From assembly GCA_018241445.1 (NCBI GenBank), contig JAFEDT010000007.1, positions 1 through 64,000 of the forward strand: a stretch of DNA of 64,000 nucleotides, given 5' to 3'. The first letter of the stretch is position 1. Each line of letters begins with the position of its first letter. Origin of the DNA: Pseudomonadota bacterium (GTDB lineage: Bacteria; Pseudomonadota; Gammaproteobacteria; Steroidobacterales; Steroidobacteraceae). A model generated the notes under the pieces. That model saw nothing but the letters and a program-made list of their open reading frames with translations, made no database searches and was not told the DNA's origin. Shown in pieces: positions 1-8,039 of this stretch. The translations under genes and the position numbers were made by a program.

Positions 1-68
1 CCCATAGCGCAAGCCGACTGCAGGAACTGCTGCCGCATCGCTGGCAGCCGTCGACCAAAACCCACTGA
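1..68 (+). pseudogene. C-terminal tail of an IS66-family transposase
   Basis: Reading from base 3, the frame gives a 21-residue end, HSASRLQELLPHRWQP and five more residues, before TGA at 66-68. The 'R-L-x-E-L-L-P-x-x-W' ending is characteristic of the last residues of IS66 TnpC transposases. The rest of the gene lies left of the window, so I cannot say whether it is intact. It abuts the IS3 remnant with only about 20 bases between, which suggests nested insertions. Only a short stretch supports the call. Confidence 0.5.
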
Positions 69-89
69 CCGCCCCTCTGGCCACGTTCA

Positions 90-827
90 TCACTCCGGCG
101 CAAGGTGGGTTGCCCGGACGGTTACAAACCAGTGCTCATTCAGGCACTCGTCGCGGAAGCGTCCGTTGAAACTCTCCACATACGCGTTCTCGACCGGCTT
201 GCCTGGCCGGATGAAGTTCAGCCGCACGCCGCGCTCATATGCCCAGGCATCGAGCACCTGGCCCTCGAACTCTGGCCCGTGGTCGACCGTAATCGACAAC
301 GGCAGCCCGCGCAGATCGCCAAGGCGATCGAGAACCGCCGCAACTCGCCGGCCGGTGATCGACGTATCGACCTCAAGCACCAGACACTCGCGGCTGTAGT
401 CATCAACGATCACCAGACACCGCAGCTTGCGGCCATCGATAAGACCGTCCGCCACAAAGTCCATCGACCAGCTGCGATTCACAGCGCTCGGCTTGGGCAG
501 CGGTTTGCGCTCAAAAAGCCCGATTCGCTTGCGTTTCCGCCGACGCACCGCCAGCCCTGCTTCCCGGTACAGCCGGTAGGTGCGCTTGCGATTCACCTGC
601 CATCCCTCACGGCGCAGCAGGATATGAATGCGGCGATAGCCGTAACGACGCTTCTCACCGGCGAGCTCGCAGATCCGATCACGCAGACCCGTGCACGCCG
701 TCCTACGGCTGCGATAGCCGTACAGTGACCGCGAAATGCCGACCAGCCCGCAAGCGCGCGTGATTCCAAACCCGCGCTCCTCCTTGAGCACATCAACAGC
801 CTGGCGCTTCACTTGCGGGCCTACCAT
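90..827 (-). CDS. IS3-family transposase OrfB, C-terminally truncated
   Basis: DDE transposase of the IS3 type (245 aa). It has the N-terminal HTH_21 segment (KRRYGYRRIHILL), then the catalytic core: first Asp in SMDFVADGL, second Asp in TVDHGPEF, and Glu in NAYVESFNGRFRDECLN. After NEHWF the frame diverges and ends at ATHLAPE, so about 35-40 residues of the normal C-terminus, including the 'RPHSSLGY' segment, are gone. It is normally made as an OrfAB fusion by -1 frameshifting; here ATG 827-825 overlaps the orfA stop, and an A-run (CGAAAATGG) sits at the junction. Probably inactive on its own. Confidence 0.8.
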   Translation of the reverse strand: MVGPQVKRQAVDVLKEERGFGITRACGLVGISRSLYGYRSRRTACTGLRDRICELAGEKRRYGYRRIHILLRREGWQVNRKRTYRLYREAGLAVRRRKRKRIGLFERKPLPKPSAVNRSWSMDFVADGLIDGRKLRCLVIVDDYSRECLVLEVDTSITGRRVAAVLDRLGDLRGLPLSITVDHGPEFEGQVLDAWAYERGVRLNFIRPGKPVENAYVESFNGRFRDECLNEHWFVTVRATHLAPE

Positions 828-1087
828 TTTCGGCCCAGCAGATCCTTCAGGGCCGCCTTGTCCAGCTCCGATTCTGCCAGCAGCTTCTTCAGCTTCGAGT
901 TCTCCGCCTCAAGCTCCTTCAGCCGCCGCGCCTCGGAGACCGTCATCCCGGCGTATTTCGCCTTCCAGTTGTAGAACGTCACATCGGAGATGCCGTACTT
1001 CCGGCACAGGTCCTTGGTCTTCGCGCCTGCCTCGGCTTCCTTCAGCACCGCGATGATCTGTTCCTCCGTAAACCGCTTCGCTTTCAT
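821..1087 (-). CDS. IS3-family transposase OrfA
   Basis: 88-residue OrfA of the IS407-type group. The N-terminal helix-turn-helix (MKAKRFTEEQIIAVLKEAE ... CRKYGISDVTFYNWKAKY) binds the element ends, and the following leucine-zipper-like part (RRLKELEAENSKLKKLLAE) mediates multimerisation. I chose ATG at 1087 because IS407-type OrfA proteins begin at MKxKRFTEEQ; an in-frame ATG further upstream would add 11 atypical residues. It ends LLGRKW, and its last codons overlap the orfB start in the -1 frame. Confidence 0.8.
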   Translation of the reverse strand: MKAKRFTEEQIIAVLKEAEAGAKTKDLCRKYGISDVTFYNWKAKYAGMTVSEARRLKELEAENSKLKKLLAESELDKAALKDLLGRKW

Positions 1088-1137
1088 GGTCCGCTCCCAT
1101 TGGGCGGACTCTACCCCCAACCGGTACTATTCGCGGG

Positions 1138-1428
1138 GAGCACCTCATCAGCACTATGCACCTCGCCAAGGGGCTGGAATTCCGCGGCGTCGTGGCCATG
1201 GCGTGTGACGATGAAGTCATCCCGCTACAGGCGCGAATCGATGCCGCCGGGGACGACGCGGATCTCGAAGAGATCTACAACACCGAGCGGCACCTCTTGT
1301 ACGTCGCGTGCACTCGGGCGCGTGATATCCTCTGCGTGACGGCAGTGACGCCTGCCTCTGAGTTTCTTTGCGACTTGCTCATGCTCGCTGGCGATGCGCC
1401 CAGAACGCCACGTCACGACAACGAGTAA
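1138..1428 (+). pseudogene. 3' fragment of a UvrD/Rep-family helicase gene
   Basis: Reading frame 1 from about 1138 gives EHLISTMHLAKGLEFRGV, the conserved motif V region of superfamily 1A helicases, and then ERHLLYVACTRARD, motif VI with its arginine finger. It ends normally at TAA 1426-1428. Everything upstream (Walker A, Walker B, 2A/2B domains) is missing and replaced by the IS3 element, so this is the last ~95 codons of a disrupted ATP-dependent 3'-5' helicase gene. An internal ATG at 1156 exists but would make only a non-functional fragment. Confidence 0.8.
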
Positions 1429-1442
1429 AAGAAGATACTCGC

Positions 1443-2780
1443 CTACTCAATGTTGCGCAGTTTAATGTACTGGCGAAGAACAGGGTTTACGAACTCGTAT
1501 GTGCCTTGCCTCTCTGGAACGCGCTCCAGCACCGGGCCGTACTTCTTTTCGACCAATCTGGGCATCAGCTGGTCGATGAATTCCACGTTTAGGTCCTCTG
1601 CATCCTGCCTGGATGCTTTAAGAACAATTCGTCCGATCTCATCAGAAAACATCGACTGGTCCGTTTCTTGCTCAGCCAGGAGATGCAGGAGAATCTGGCG
1701 TCCCTTCGAATTTCCGACCGCTCTCTGATACGCGGACTCGAGTGTCGGAAACGCGCGTCCGCTTTTCAAGTCTTCGATCACCCTTCCCAGCACTTCCTTA
1801 TCGATTGTGTCGTGATTCAGCGTATTTGCTTCGTTCACGCATTGCTTGCCAATCAGCTGAACAAAATATGGATATCCGTGACCGAGCTTGGCGATCTCAG
1901 ATGGAATCGCGGAATCGAAGCGGAGCGCACCTTTGAATAGGATCTCAGCTCGCTGAACTATCTCTTCCGATTCAACATGGGTCATGGGTTTGACTGGCAG
2001 AACTCCTTGCTCAATAAGTCTCTCCACTGAAGCGTGATCTTGGATGAGATCGGAGAGATCTCGGCCCACTCCACACACGGCAAACTTGACCTCTGATGTC
2101 GTCAAAGACTTGATGAGTGAGCCAAGGCCTGTTTTGTTCTGAATCACATCGAACTCATCGAGAATTATCAGCAACCCGTCGCGCTTCATGCGCTTCTTAA
2201 CCTGGTGCAAGACCACCGCATCAATGAAGTTCCGGAAAGTCTGAACGATGTCCGATGGAACCACTCGTGCATACTTTGAACTCTCGATCCCCTTAGCACC
2301 CCAGCTTACGACCTTTAGATCGGCACCTGCGGACACCTCCTTTGATCTCGTGAACTCAGTGATTTCCTTTCCTTCATCCGGCACTAGACGCAGGAGACTG
2401 TCTTCAGCGTTCTGGTCATTGCAAAGGCGACCAAGCAGATCCTTCCCGTCCACGATCATGGAATCGCAGGAATAGTAGACGGTTAGATAGGTCCGCGGTC
2501 TCGTGGGTATCAAATGCCCAAGTTGCGCTTGCTTGATGAGCGTGTAATCGCCCAGGGCCATCTGTTGGATTTGACGGAGAAGTGATGACTTTCCGACCCC
2601 ACGCTTGCCGAAGAGAGAAATCAGTCCGGTCGAGGCGTTGACAGCACTGACGCAGTCACGAATGAGATCCGCGCGACCGACGAACCGCTTTGGATCACGG
2701 ATGACTTCAGCCGTGAAGCCGATTTCAGGATCTATCATCACGCCCGAGGCTTCCCTGCATGGGAATTTTGGGAAGGACAA
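1443..2780 (-). CDS. AAA (AAA_16/ORC-like) ATPase of unknown role
   Basis: 445-residue P-loop ATPase. Walker A is LFGKRGVGKSSLL near residue 57-69 and Walker B is LLIILDEFDVI near residue 205-215, followed by a sensor-1-like segment and a helical C-terminal part that looks winged-helix. The family contains Cdc6/ORC-like and STAND-type NTPases; single-gene versions are frequent on mobile islands but have no fixed function. Start is TTG 2780, preceded by GAGG eight bases upstream; ATG 2738 is an alternative 14 codons later. By eye the gene is clearly less G+C-rich than its neighbours, which suggests separate acquisition. It stands between the helicase fragment and the coupling-protein gene and may be a defence gene, but nothing in the sequence proves that. 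Confidence 0.6.
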   Translation of the reverse strand: MSFPKFPCREASGVMIDPEIGFTAEVIRDPKRFVGRADLIRDCVSAVNASTGLISLFGKRGVGKSSLLRQIQQMALGDYTLIKQAQLGHLIPTRPRTYLTVYYSCDSMIVDGKDLLGRLCNDQNAEDSLLRLVPDEGKEITEFTRSKEVSAGADLKVVSWGAKGIESSKYARVVPSDIVQTFRNFIDAVVLHQVKKRMKRDGLLIILDEFDVIQNKTGLGSLIKSLTTSEVKFAVCGVGRDLSDLIQDHASVERLIEQGVLPVKPMTHVESEEIVQRAEILFKGALRFDSAIPSEIAKLGHGYPYFVQLIGKQCVNEANTLNHDTIDKEVLGRVIEDLKSGRAFPTLESAYQRAVGNSKGRQILLHLLAEQETDQSMFSDEIGRIVLKASRQDAEDLNVEFIDQLMPRLVEKKYGPVLERVPERQGTYEFVNPVLRQYIKLRNIE

Positions 2781-2952
2781 TCATATAGCCTCGTCTTCGA
2801 ATCATAAAGCGAAGTCACTCCGATCAGGAACAAGCCCCTTGCAGCTCGAGTGGATCCCCCTCATGGAGGCGAAGACCGTGTGGCCCACACTGCCAGTGGG
2901 CGGGGCACTGTAAGGCGGTCAGCAATAAGCGTGGCATAACTCAGCGACATAC

Positions 2953-4509
2953 TCAGTGACTGCGGCCGGACATCAGACGTACACAGCGCCACTCCGGCCG
3001 CGACGCCACCTTCAAATACCCCGCCAGGTCCGGCAGCTGCTCAATCTCCGACGCCATCACCGCATCCTCCACCACTTGTTGCGTACTGAGCGTCCGGGAC
3101 GCATGCCCTCCCCACAGGACCGGCCGGCTCAACGACTCCTGCTGCCGAATCACCTCCCGCTTGCCAATCAGCCTCGACGCAAACTCCGCCGTCCCGCCCC
3201 GCTCACTGGCCGAACAGCGCAGAATCAGCGTGTTGCCGCAGTTCTCCACAATCGTCTGCGCATCAGCATCCCCGTTCGTGCCCCGCACCTGCGCGATACT
3301 CTGAAACCCCAGCACACACCGCCCGCCGAATTTCCTTAACCGCGCCAGCGCATCCTTCAACCCGTCGATCTGCCCCAGGGCATCCAGCTCATCGATCACA
3401 AACCACAGACGCCGATCGCCCTCCCCGCCACACATGGTCTCGAAGATCGCCAGGCGCAACCAGGTCGCGATGAGATTGCGCAGCGCCGCGATCTCGCCCG
3501 CCGAGTACGGCAGGAACAGCACCCCCTTGCCCTCGCGCACCCATTGCCGTACCGACAGCGGCGCCGCCGCATCGTCCTTGACGTACTTGAGCGCCGACAA
3601 CGCCGGGGTCGCCGTGCTGCGGATGGAGTGGAACATCTTCACCGCCCCCTCGGCCAGAAAGGGCTGCGCCGCCGAACCGGCGAGCAGCTCCTTCAGCTCG
3701 TCCGCATCCGCCACCGTGACCAGCCGCCACAGCTCCGCCAAACCCCGGTCCTCGAGCTTGCAGTACTCGAGCACCGCGCCCAGGAAGGTGCGCGCATAGC
3801 CGCGCCATTCGCGCCCGGAGTCCTCCGCCCCTTCCGGGATGAGCGAGCGCGCCAGCTGCTCCACGTCCTGGGGCTTTTCAATCTCGCCGAACAGGTCCCA
3901 GCGGACCGACCGCCCATCAAAGGGATTCAGGATCAGGTCCCCGCGCGCCGCGTCGTAGAAGCGCGCCAGATACCCTCCATCCGGGTCCGCAATGATCGCC
4001 CGGTCGCCGCGACCCAGCGCCCCGGTCAGCAGCTCGCGGATGGCCGTCGACTTGCCCGAGCCTGTGGTCCCCAGCAGCTTGAAGTGTTTGGTCTCATCCA
4101 GCAGCGGAATCGGGATGCCGGCGAGCGTCACCGCGCCGCGGGGGGCCCGTGACCTGCCGTTGGGCTTCCCGGACGTGAGCACCGTACCGCGTTGCAGCGC
4201 GACCTTCAGTGTCCTGCGCCGCATGAGCCACAGCACGCCCAGCCCGCCTACAGCGAAGTACAGGACCATGAGGCAGAAGAGACCGGACCAGCTGGGCTGC
4301 AACAGAGCTGCCAGGGTGGCGCTCTTCCAGGTGAGGAGACTCGCCAGGGCGGCGGCCCCGAGCATGCAGGGAAGCGCAAAAATCAAGCCGCCGATGTACT
4401 GCCCGAATGAGCAGCGACGATAAGCCGTCGCCGACAGCACGCCGGCGAGCGTCGTGCCGTACGCCAGCAGTAATCCATTGGTCCCGTGGGTGAGGGAGTC
4501 CAGGGTCAT
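2953..4509 (-). CDS. traD: Type IV coupling protein (TraD/VirD4-like, DNA-binding ATPase)
   Basis: 518 aa. The N-terminus carries three or so membrane segments (residues ~10-100: LLLAYGTTLAGVL, IGGLIFALPCMLGAAALASLL, SGLFCLMVLYFAVGGLGVLWLM). It is followed by a TrwB/TraD-type motor: Walker A LLGTTGSGKSTAI (about 145) and Walker B LWFVIDELDAL (about 370), then a FQSIAQVRG segment typical of the family. Coupling proteins hand the relaxase-bound strand to a type IV secretion channel at the inner membrane. No other secretion genes are present in the window, so the element would borrow a channel. The MOBQ relaxase 0.9 kb away is the likely client. Confidence 0.85.
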   Translation of the reverse strand: MTLDSLTHGTNGLLLAYGTTLAGVLSATAYRRCSFGQYIGGLIFALPCMLGAAALASLLTWKSATLAALLQPSWSGLFCLMVLYFAVGGLGVLWLMRRRTLKVALQRGTVLTSGKPNGRSRAPRGAVTLAGIPIPLLDETKHFKLLGTTGSGKSTAIRELLTGALGRGDRAIIADPDGGYLARFYDAARGDLILNPFDGRSVRWDLFGEIEKPQDVEQLARSLIPEGAEDSGREWRGYARTFLGAVLEYCKLEDRGLAELWRLVTVADADELKELLAGSAAQPFLAEGAVKMFHSIRSTATPALSALKYVKDDAAAPLSVRQWVREGKGVLFLPYSAGEIAALRNLIATWLRLAIFETMCGGEGDRRLWFVIDELDALGQIDGLKDALARLRKFGGRCVLGFQSIAQVRGTNGDADAQTIVENCGNTLILRCSASERGGTAEFASRLIGKREVIRQQESLSRPVLWGGHASRTLSTQQVVEDAVMASEIEQLPDLAGYLKVASRPEWRCVRLMSGRSH

Positions 4510-4714
4510 TTGTTGTTGTCAGGGCCGCAGGCCGCAGCGCCGAAGGTAGACCTATCCCGCGCGGCGATCCACTCCCAGATGGGCGCCCGGGGCGTGTCAA
4601 GGGGGAATATCTAGGGCGAATGACGAGAAATGCGGATGCGGTGCCGGAACAACTCACTGCCGCCGGGGATGGGGCCAATGGCCGTTGATGGCTCCCCGCA
4701 GGTAGAATGCTCAA

Positions 4715-5014
4715 ATGCAGCGCGACGACGCCCTCCAGGTTCTGCGCGAGCGCCGTGAACAGTTCCGCTCACTCGGCGTCGGCCAGCTGTTCCTGTACGG
4801 ATCCGTGGCGCGCGACCAGGCGCGCGAGGACAGCGACGTCGACCTGCTCGTCGAGCCGTCTACCCCCCGGTTCTCGATCTTCGACCTGGTCCGCGTACAA
4901 GAGCTTTGCCGCTCCATTCTGGGCACAGCCGCCGACGTGCATGACTATGACGGCCTGCGGCGTCTGCCGGAATTCCGGCGCCGCGTCGGCGCAGACCTCG
5001 TTCGTGTCTTCTGA
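4715..5014 (+). CDS. mntA: MNT-type nucleotidyltransferase antitoxin (MntA)
   Basis: 99 aa minimal nucleotidyltransferase. The active site is in one piece: LFLYGSVARDQAREDSDVDLLVE, that is GSx(10)DxD with both metal-binding aspartates. Proteins of this family AMPylate and neutralise the HEPN RNase HepT encoded next door. ATG 4715 is chosen; ATG 4707 is in a different frame. Its last codons overlap a possible GTG start of the HEPN gene, the usual tight coupling of this type VII toxin-antitoxin module. It is placed beside the mobilization genes, as addiction modules often are. Confidence 0.85.
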   Translation: MQRDDALQVLRERREQFRSLGVGQLFLYGSVARDQAREDSDVDLLVEPSTPRFSIFDLVRVQELCRSILGTAADVHDYDGLRRLPEFRRRVGADLVRVF

Positions 5015-5399
5015 TCGCCCCCAACGAGGCCGTGCAGAGACGCCGCGTGGCGCCGCCATGGCGGCCGTGCGCGCAGGGAAAAGAGCGCTGGAACTGGTCG
5101 CCCACGACACCGAAAAGTCCTACCTCGCCAACAACGAACGTCAGCTCGCGGTTGAGCGCCTGTTGATTCGCTTCGGGGAGGCCCTGAAGAACATCCCCAA
5201 TCCGACGTTGTCGGACATCGATCCCAGGATCGCCTGGAGCGGCCCCAAGGGGTTCCGCGATATCGCTTCCCACTGGTACGAGGAAGGGCTGGATCACCGG
5301 TTGATCTGGCACGCGCTGGAGAACGACCTGCCCGGCATGCTCGAGTCTCTGCAGCGGTGGATTGACTCATCGGGGGTGCGGTCACCGCCGGCAACATGA
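5004..5399 (+). CDS. hepT: HEPN-domain toxin RNase (HepT, DUF86-like)
   Basis: All-helical HEPN protein. The signature is GFRDIASHWYEEGLDHRLIW: an R-x4-H motif (R-DIAS-H) plus the tyrosine that MntA-type partners modify, and then the family ending ENDLPGMLESLQRWI. The second residue of the motif is Asp instead of the commoner Asn. I place the start at GTG 5004, overlapping the end of mntA by 11 bases; ATG 5058 is the alternative and would drop 18 residues of weak family resemblance. It is predicted to cleave cellular RNA when freed from MntA. Confidence 0.8.
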   Translation: MSSDRPQRGRAETPRGAAMAAVRAGKRALELVAHDTEKSYLANNERQLAVERLLIRFGEALKNIPNPTLSDIDPRIAWSGPKGFRDIASHWYEEGLDHRLIWHALENDLPGMLESLQRWIDSSGVRSPPAT

Positions 5400-5409
5400 C
5401 CGGCAGGTG

Positions 5410-6393
5410 TCAGCGTTCACGGTCCGGGCCGTCGCGGTCCTTGGTACGATCGCGGGTCCGATCGCGGTCCGCGCTCTTCTCCCTGGCTTGCTCACGTCGG
5501 GCCCGGGCCTCGTCGCGCCACTTCTCGAGGTCAGTACGCTGGTCGGGTTCCGGCGCGAGTGACTTGTCGCGCTCGCGGCGGGCGGCGCCAATGTCAGTCG
5601 AGAGCACCAGGATCGACTCGCGGACCACAGCCTGCTCGCGCTGCAGACGTCCGATCTCGGCCGCCCGCTCGAGTCTCAGCTGCCCCTCGAGCGCGCGTTC
5701 TTCCGCCACGCGGCGCAGCACGCGCGCCGGGATCCCGCGCCGCGCAATGGCCGTCAGCATCGGCCCCTGGTGAACCGTCGGCGTGCGCTCGATGCCCTGC
5801 GCCTCGAGCGTGCGGTGATCGACCCGGATCGAGAGGCCCCGATCCCTGAGCCGTTCGTTGGTGAGCGCCGCCCAGCGTTCACGCCAGTACGCTACCTCCC
5901 CGCTCCTGGCGTCATCCAGCTCGCGCGTCTTGTCCCTGAAGCCCTCCGGTGTCAGCCGGCGCGTGGTGCACAGCAGGTGCGCGTGGTGATTGCGGGTATC
6001 CCCTCCCCGCCCCGGGCGGTGGACGGACACGTCCACCGCGCAGGCGTGGCGTGCGGCGATGCCGCGCGCCAGATCCACCGCCAGGCGGGTGCGTTCCGCG
6101 CCTGACAGCTCCGACGGCAGGGCGATCTCGAACTCGCGCGCGACGGTGGAGTTGCGCCGCGTCTCCGCCCGCTCCGCGGCATTCCAGAGCTGCTCGCGCT
6201 GACGGGCCCAATCCGGGGCGCCCGCCGGTAGCACCAGCTCGCGGTGCGCCACGCCGCCCTTGCGGGAGTAGTCGTGCAGCTCGCCGGTGCGCTCATCGTG
6301 GATGCGCATCGCCGAGCGATACGCCGCCGCGGCCGTGGCCGACTGGCCACGGCTGCGGCTCATGCACTTGACCGAGAGGTGGTAGATGGCCAC
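5410..6393 (-). CDS. mobA: MOBQ-family relaxase (MobA/MobL)
   Basis: Starts MAIYHLSVKCMSRSRGQSATA, the classic beginning of MobA/MobL relaxases. The GTG start at 6393 has GCGAGG just upstream; a longer frame reaching 6480 would cover the oriT and is not used. The catalytic Tyr lies in the N-terminal AAAAYRSA segment. The three-histidine metal site is TRNHHAHLL near residue 140. The C-terminal third is a charged coiled coil (REQAREKSADRDRTRDRTKD) with no helicase or primase domain, so at 327 aa it is a minimal relaxase. It nicks oriT, stays covalently bound to the 5' end and pilots DNA to a coupling protein. Confidence 0.88.
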   Translation of the reverse strand: MAIYHLSVKCMSRSRGQSATAAAAYRSAMRIHDERTGELHDYSRKGGVAHRELVLPAGAPDWARQREQLWNAAERAETRRNSTVAREFEIALPSELSGAERTRLAVDLARGIAARHACAVDVSVHRPGRGGDTRNHHAHLLCTTRRLTPEGFRDKTRELDDARSGEVAYWRERWAALTNERLRDRGLSIRVDHRTLEAQGIERTPTVHQGPMLTAIARRGIPARVLRRVAEERALEGQLRLERAAEIGRLQREQAVVRESILVLSTDIGAARRERDKSLAPEPDQRTDLEKWRDEARARREQAREKSADRDRTRDRTKDRDGPDRER

Positions 6394-6458
6394 GATCACC
6401 TCGCCAGGCGCACAGAGCCACTTCCGGGGGTGCAGGGGGCGAGAGCCCCCTGCCGCAC

Positions 6459-6491
6459 GCAAACCGTCTGCGGTTTGCATAAGTGCGCCCT
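6459..6491 (+). other. oriT: IncQ-like transfer origin between the divergent mob genes
   Basis: A perfect 8-bp inverted repeat GCAAACCG-TCTG-CGGTTTGC (6459-6478) is followed directly by ATAAGTGCGCCCT (6479-6491). The latter matches the nic core of RSF1010/R1162-type plasmids, where MobA cuts between G and C in TAAGTGCG/CCCT. The site sits immediately upstream of the MOBQ relaxase and is divergent from a small Mob gene, exactly as in IncQ and related elements. Two more hairpins flank it: GCAGGGGGC-GAGA-GCCCCCTGC (6432-6453) and GGCCGGAG/CTCCGGCC (6506-6529). Confidence 0.85.
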
Positions 6492-6692
6492 TCGCTTCGG
6501 CTCGGGGCCGGAGAGCTTGCGCTCCGGCCTACCGTCGCACAAGCGTCAGCCCCCGCGATTCTTCTCCCCGCAGCGCAGCAAGAGCGGACTGGCGATGGCC
6601 GTGCGCCGAGGTCTATTCTCGCGACTCTTTGCGGACCGAGCGTCGGGCAGCCGGCGTGGTCACGATCTATTGCGAACTACGGGGAGCGCCCC

Positions 6693-6953
6693 ATGCCCAG
6701 CAAACTCACCGATCGCATTGAGACGCTCGAAGAGCGTCTCAAGCAGCTCAAGGCGCAGCAGCAGCGCATCGAAGCGCGCCAGCGCCAGCTGTCGTCCCGG
6801 CGGGCACGCCGGGACGACACGCGCCGCAAGATCCTCATCGGGGCGATCGTGCTGGCCAAGGTCGAGCAGGGCGTGATCGAGGAAGCGCAGCTGCGCAGCT
6901 GGCTGCGCGGCGCGCTCAGCCGGCCCGACGACCGGGCGCTGTTTCGGCTGTAG
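6693..6953 (+). CDS. Small mobilization accessory protein (MobC-like)
   Basis: 86 aa, strongly helical and charged. A coiled coil (DRIETLEERLKQLKAQQQRIEARQRQL) is followed by a short basic segment and an 'RRKILIGAIVLAKVE' core typical of the small proteins encoded divergently from MobA/MobL relaxases. These help open or mark oriT for the relaxase. ATG 6693 has GGGGAG eight bases upstream; extension to 6483 would run through oriT and looks non-coding. The next gene starts two bases after the stop, so the two are co-transcribed. Confidence 0.65.
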   Translation: MPSKLTDRIETLEERLKQLKAQQQRIEARQRQLSSRRARRDDTRRKILIGAIVLAKVEQGVIEEAQLRSWLRGALSRPDDRALFRL

Positions 6954-6955
6954 GC

Positions 6956-7582
6956 GTGACGACCGCCCTCGCCCCGTTCTCGGACGAGGACTTCGAGACG
7001 CTGTCCGACTGGCTGATGCGCCGCGGCAAGGGGATCTACGACATCGTGGAACTCGAGGGCTTCCTCACAGCAATCGTGATCGGGCCCAATACCCTCTCCC
7101 CGCTCAACTGGCTGCCGAAGGTGTGGGGCGGCAGGCAACCGCGGTTCAAGGATCTCGAGGAAATGAACCGGTTCACCGCGCTGGTGATCGGGTACTACAA
7201 CGACATCGCAATGGCCTTCGAGGTCACCCCTGGTGAGTTCGAGCCGACGTTCTACGAGCCCAGGCGGCCGGCTAAGGGATCACCCACCGCACGGCGAATC
7301 CTCATCGTGGACGAGTGGTGCGTGGGGTTCCTGAAGGGGATGCGGCTGGACAGCGCCGGGTGGAAGCCGCTCACGCGCGAACGCCCGGAGCTGCTGAAAC
7401 CGATCCAGCTCTTCGGTACCCGCAAGGGATGGGACGAGCTCAAGGCGGGCGGTGAGGTGCGCATGCATGGCACCTGGTCGGTGCGGGTGGCGCCCGCGGT
7501 GCGCGATATCTACGCCTACTGGATGCCGCACCGGCGACGAATGCTCGAAGCTCGCGCGAGATCCACTATTCGGGGGCATTGA
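6956..7582 (+). CDS. YecA/UPF0149-family protein
   Basis: 208 aa beginning with GTG two bases after the preceding stop. The helical segment 'FSDEDFETLSDWLMRRGKGIYDIVELEGFLTAI' style N-terminus, the 'GPNTLSPLNWLPKVWGG' motif and the 'DEWCVGFLKGM' motif are the hallmarks of the UPF0149/YecA family. The C-terminal SEC-C zinc motif of classic YecA is absent. Members often ride with mob genes on mobilizable elements, but their role there is unknown. No catalytic residues can be named. Confidence 0.75.
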   Translation: MTTALAPFSDEDFETLSDWLMRRGKGIYDIVELEGFLTAIVIGPNTLSPLNWLPKVWGGRQPRFKDLEEMNRFTALVIGYYNDIAMAFEVTPGEFEPTFYEPRRPAKGSPTARRILIVDEWCVGFLKGMRLDSAGWKPLTRERPELLKPIQLFGTRKGWDELKAGGEVRMHGTWSVRVAPAVRDIYAYWMPHRRRMLEARARSTIRGH

Positions 7583-7616
7583 GCATGAGCCGGCTGGACG
7601 CCGCCATGTGCAAGCC

Positions 7617-8015
7617 TCAAGCGCCCGGACGGAGGGCTTTGAGATCCGCCCACCTGCCCTGACCCGGCAACCGGGCCTTCCAGAACGTCCAGCCGTTGAC
7701 CGGGTGCTGAGTAACACTCATTGCCGCAGCGGAAAGACTGTCAAAACGCTTGCCGTTGAGGACCAGGGCGCCGGCCGCGACGCGCGCGAGATAGGTCTGG
7801 CCTTTGTACGTGGCGCGCAATTCGCTCCCCGCGGGTAACCGCACACCTTTGGTCACCCAATCATCGGGAGCCGGACGGGCAGGAAGCGCGGACCCCGAGG
7901 CGCTACGCGGCAGATGCAGCAACTCGCGCAGCACATCGTTTTCGGAGACATTCTCCGCGGGGCGCCGTGCGGTCAGGGCTTTGAAGACGTCAAAATCGAC
8001 TTCTATCGTGGGCAT
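7617..8015 (-). CDS. RAMA-domain protein with SeqA-like N-terminus
   Basis: 132 aa. Residues ~1-35 (IEVDFDVFKALTARRP ... VLRELLHLP) resemble the short multimerisation/DNA-contact segment seen in SeqA-like proteins. Residues ~60-120 form a RAMA-type domain: LRATYKGQTYLARV, then 'FDSLSAAAMSVT' and 'VNGWTFWKARLPG', the diagnostic 'sLSaAA..NGWxFW' pattern. RAMA domains are associated with DNA modification and restriction systems and are thought to read modified bases. ATG 8015 is preceded by AAGAGAG. It diverges from the XRE/AbiEii operon over an AT-rich promoter region. Confidence 0.6.
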   Translation of the reverse strand: MPTIEVDFDVFKALTARRPAENVSENDVLRELLHLPRSASGSALPARPAPDDWVTKGVRLPAGSELRATYKGQTYLARVAAGALVLNGKRFDSLSAAAMSVTQHPVNGWTFWKARLPGQGRWADLKALRPGA

Positions 8016-8039
8016 GTGAATTGCTCTCTTAAAGCACTA

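Larger units (their letters stand above)
90..1125 (-). mobile_element. Truncated IS3-family insertion sequence (IS407-like orfA/orfB)
   Basis: Two overlapping minus-strand reading frames, orfA then orfB in the -1 frame, form the standard IS3 layout. The left end (orfB C-terminus) is lost: the protein stops shortly after the catalytic Glu region instead of continuing through the usual 'YNxxRPHxSLGYxTP' end. The right boundary lies between the orfA start (1087) and the start of helicase-like coding sequence at about 1138. I could not place terminal inverted repeats, so the outer coordinates are approximate. Confidence 0.7.

Noticed and set aside
5559..6371. Several plus-strand Arg/Pro-rich frames opposite the relaxase
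   Set aside because: They are antisense shadows without motifs or start signals.
6393..6480. N-terminal extension of the relaxase to 6480
   Set aside because: It would translate the oriT region and precede the canonical MAIYHLSVK start, which has its own ribosome-binding site.
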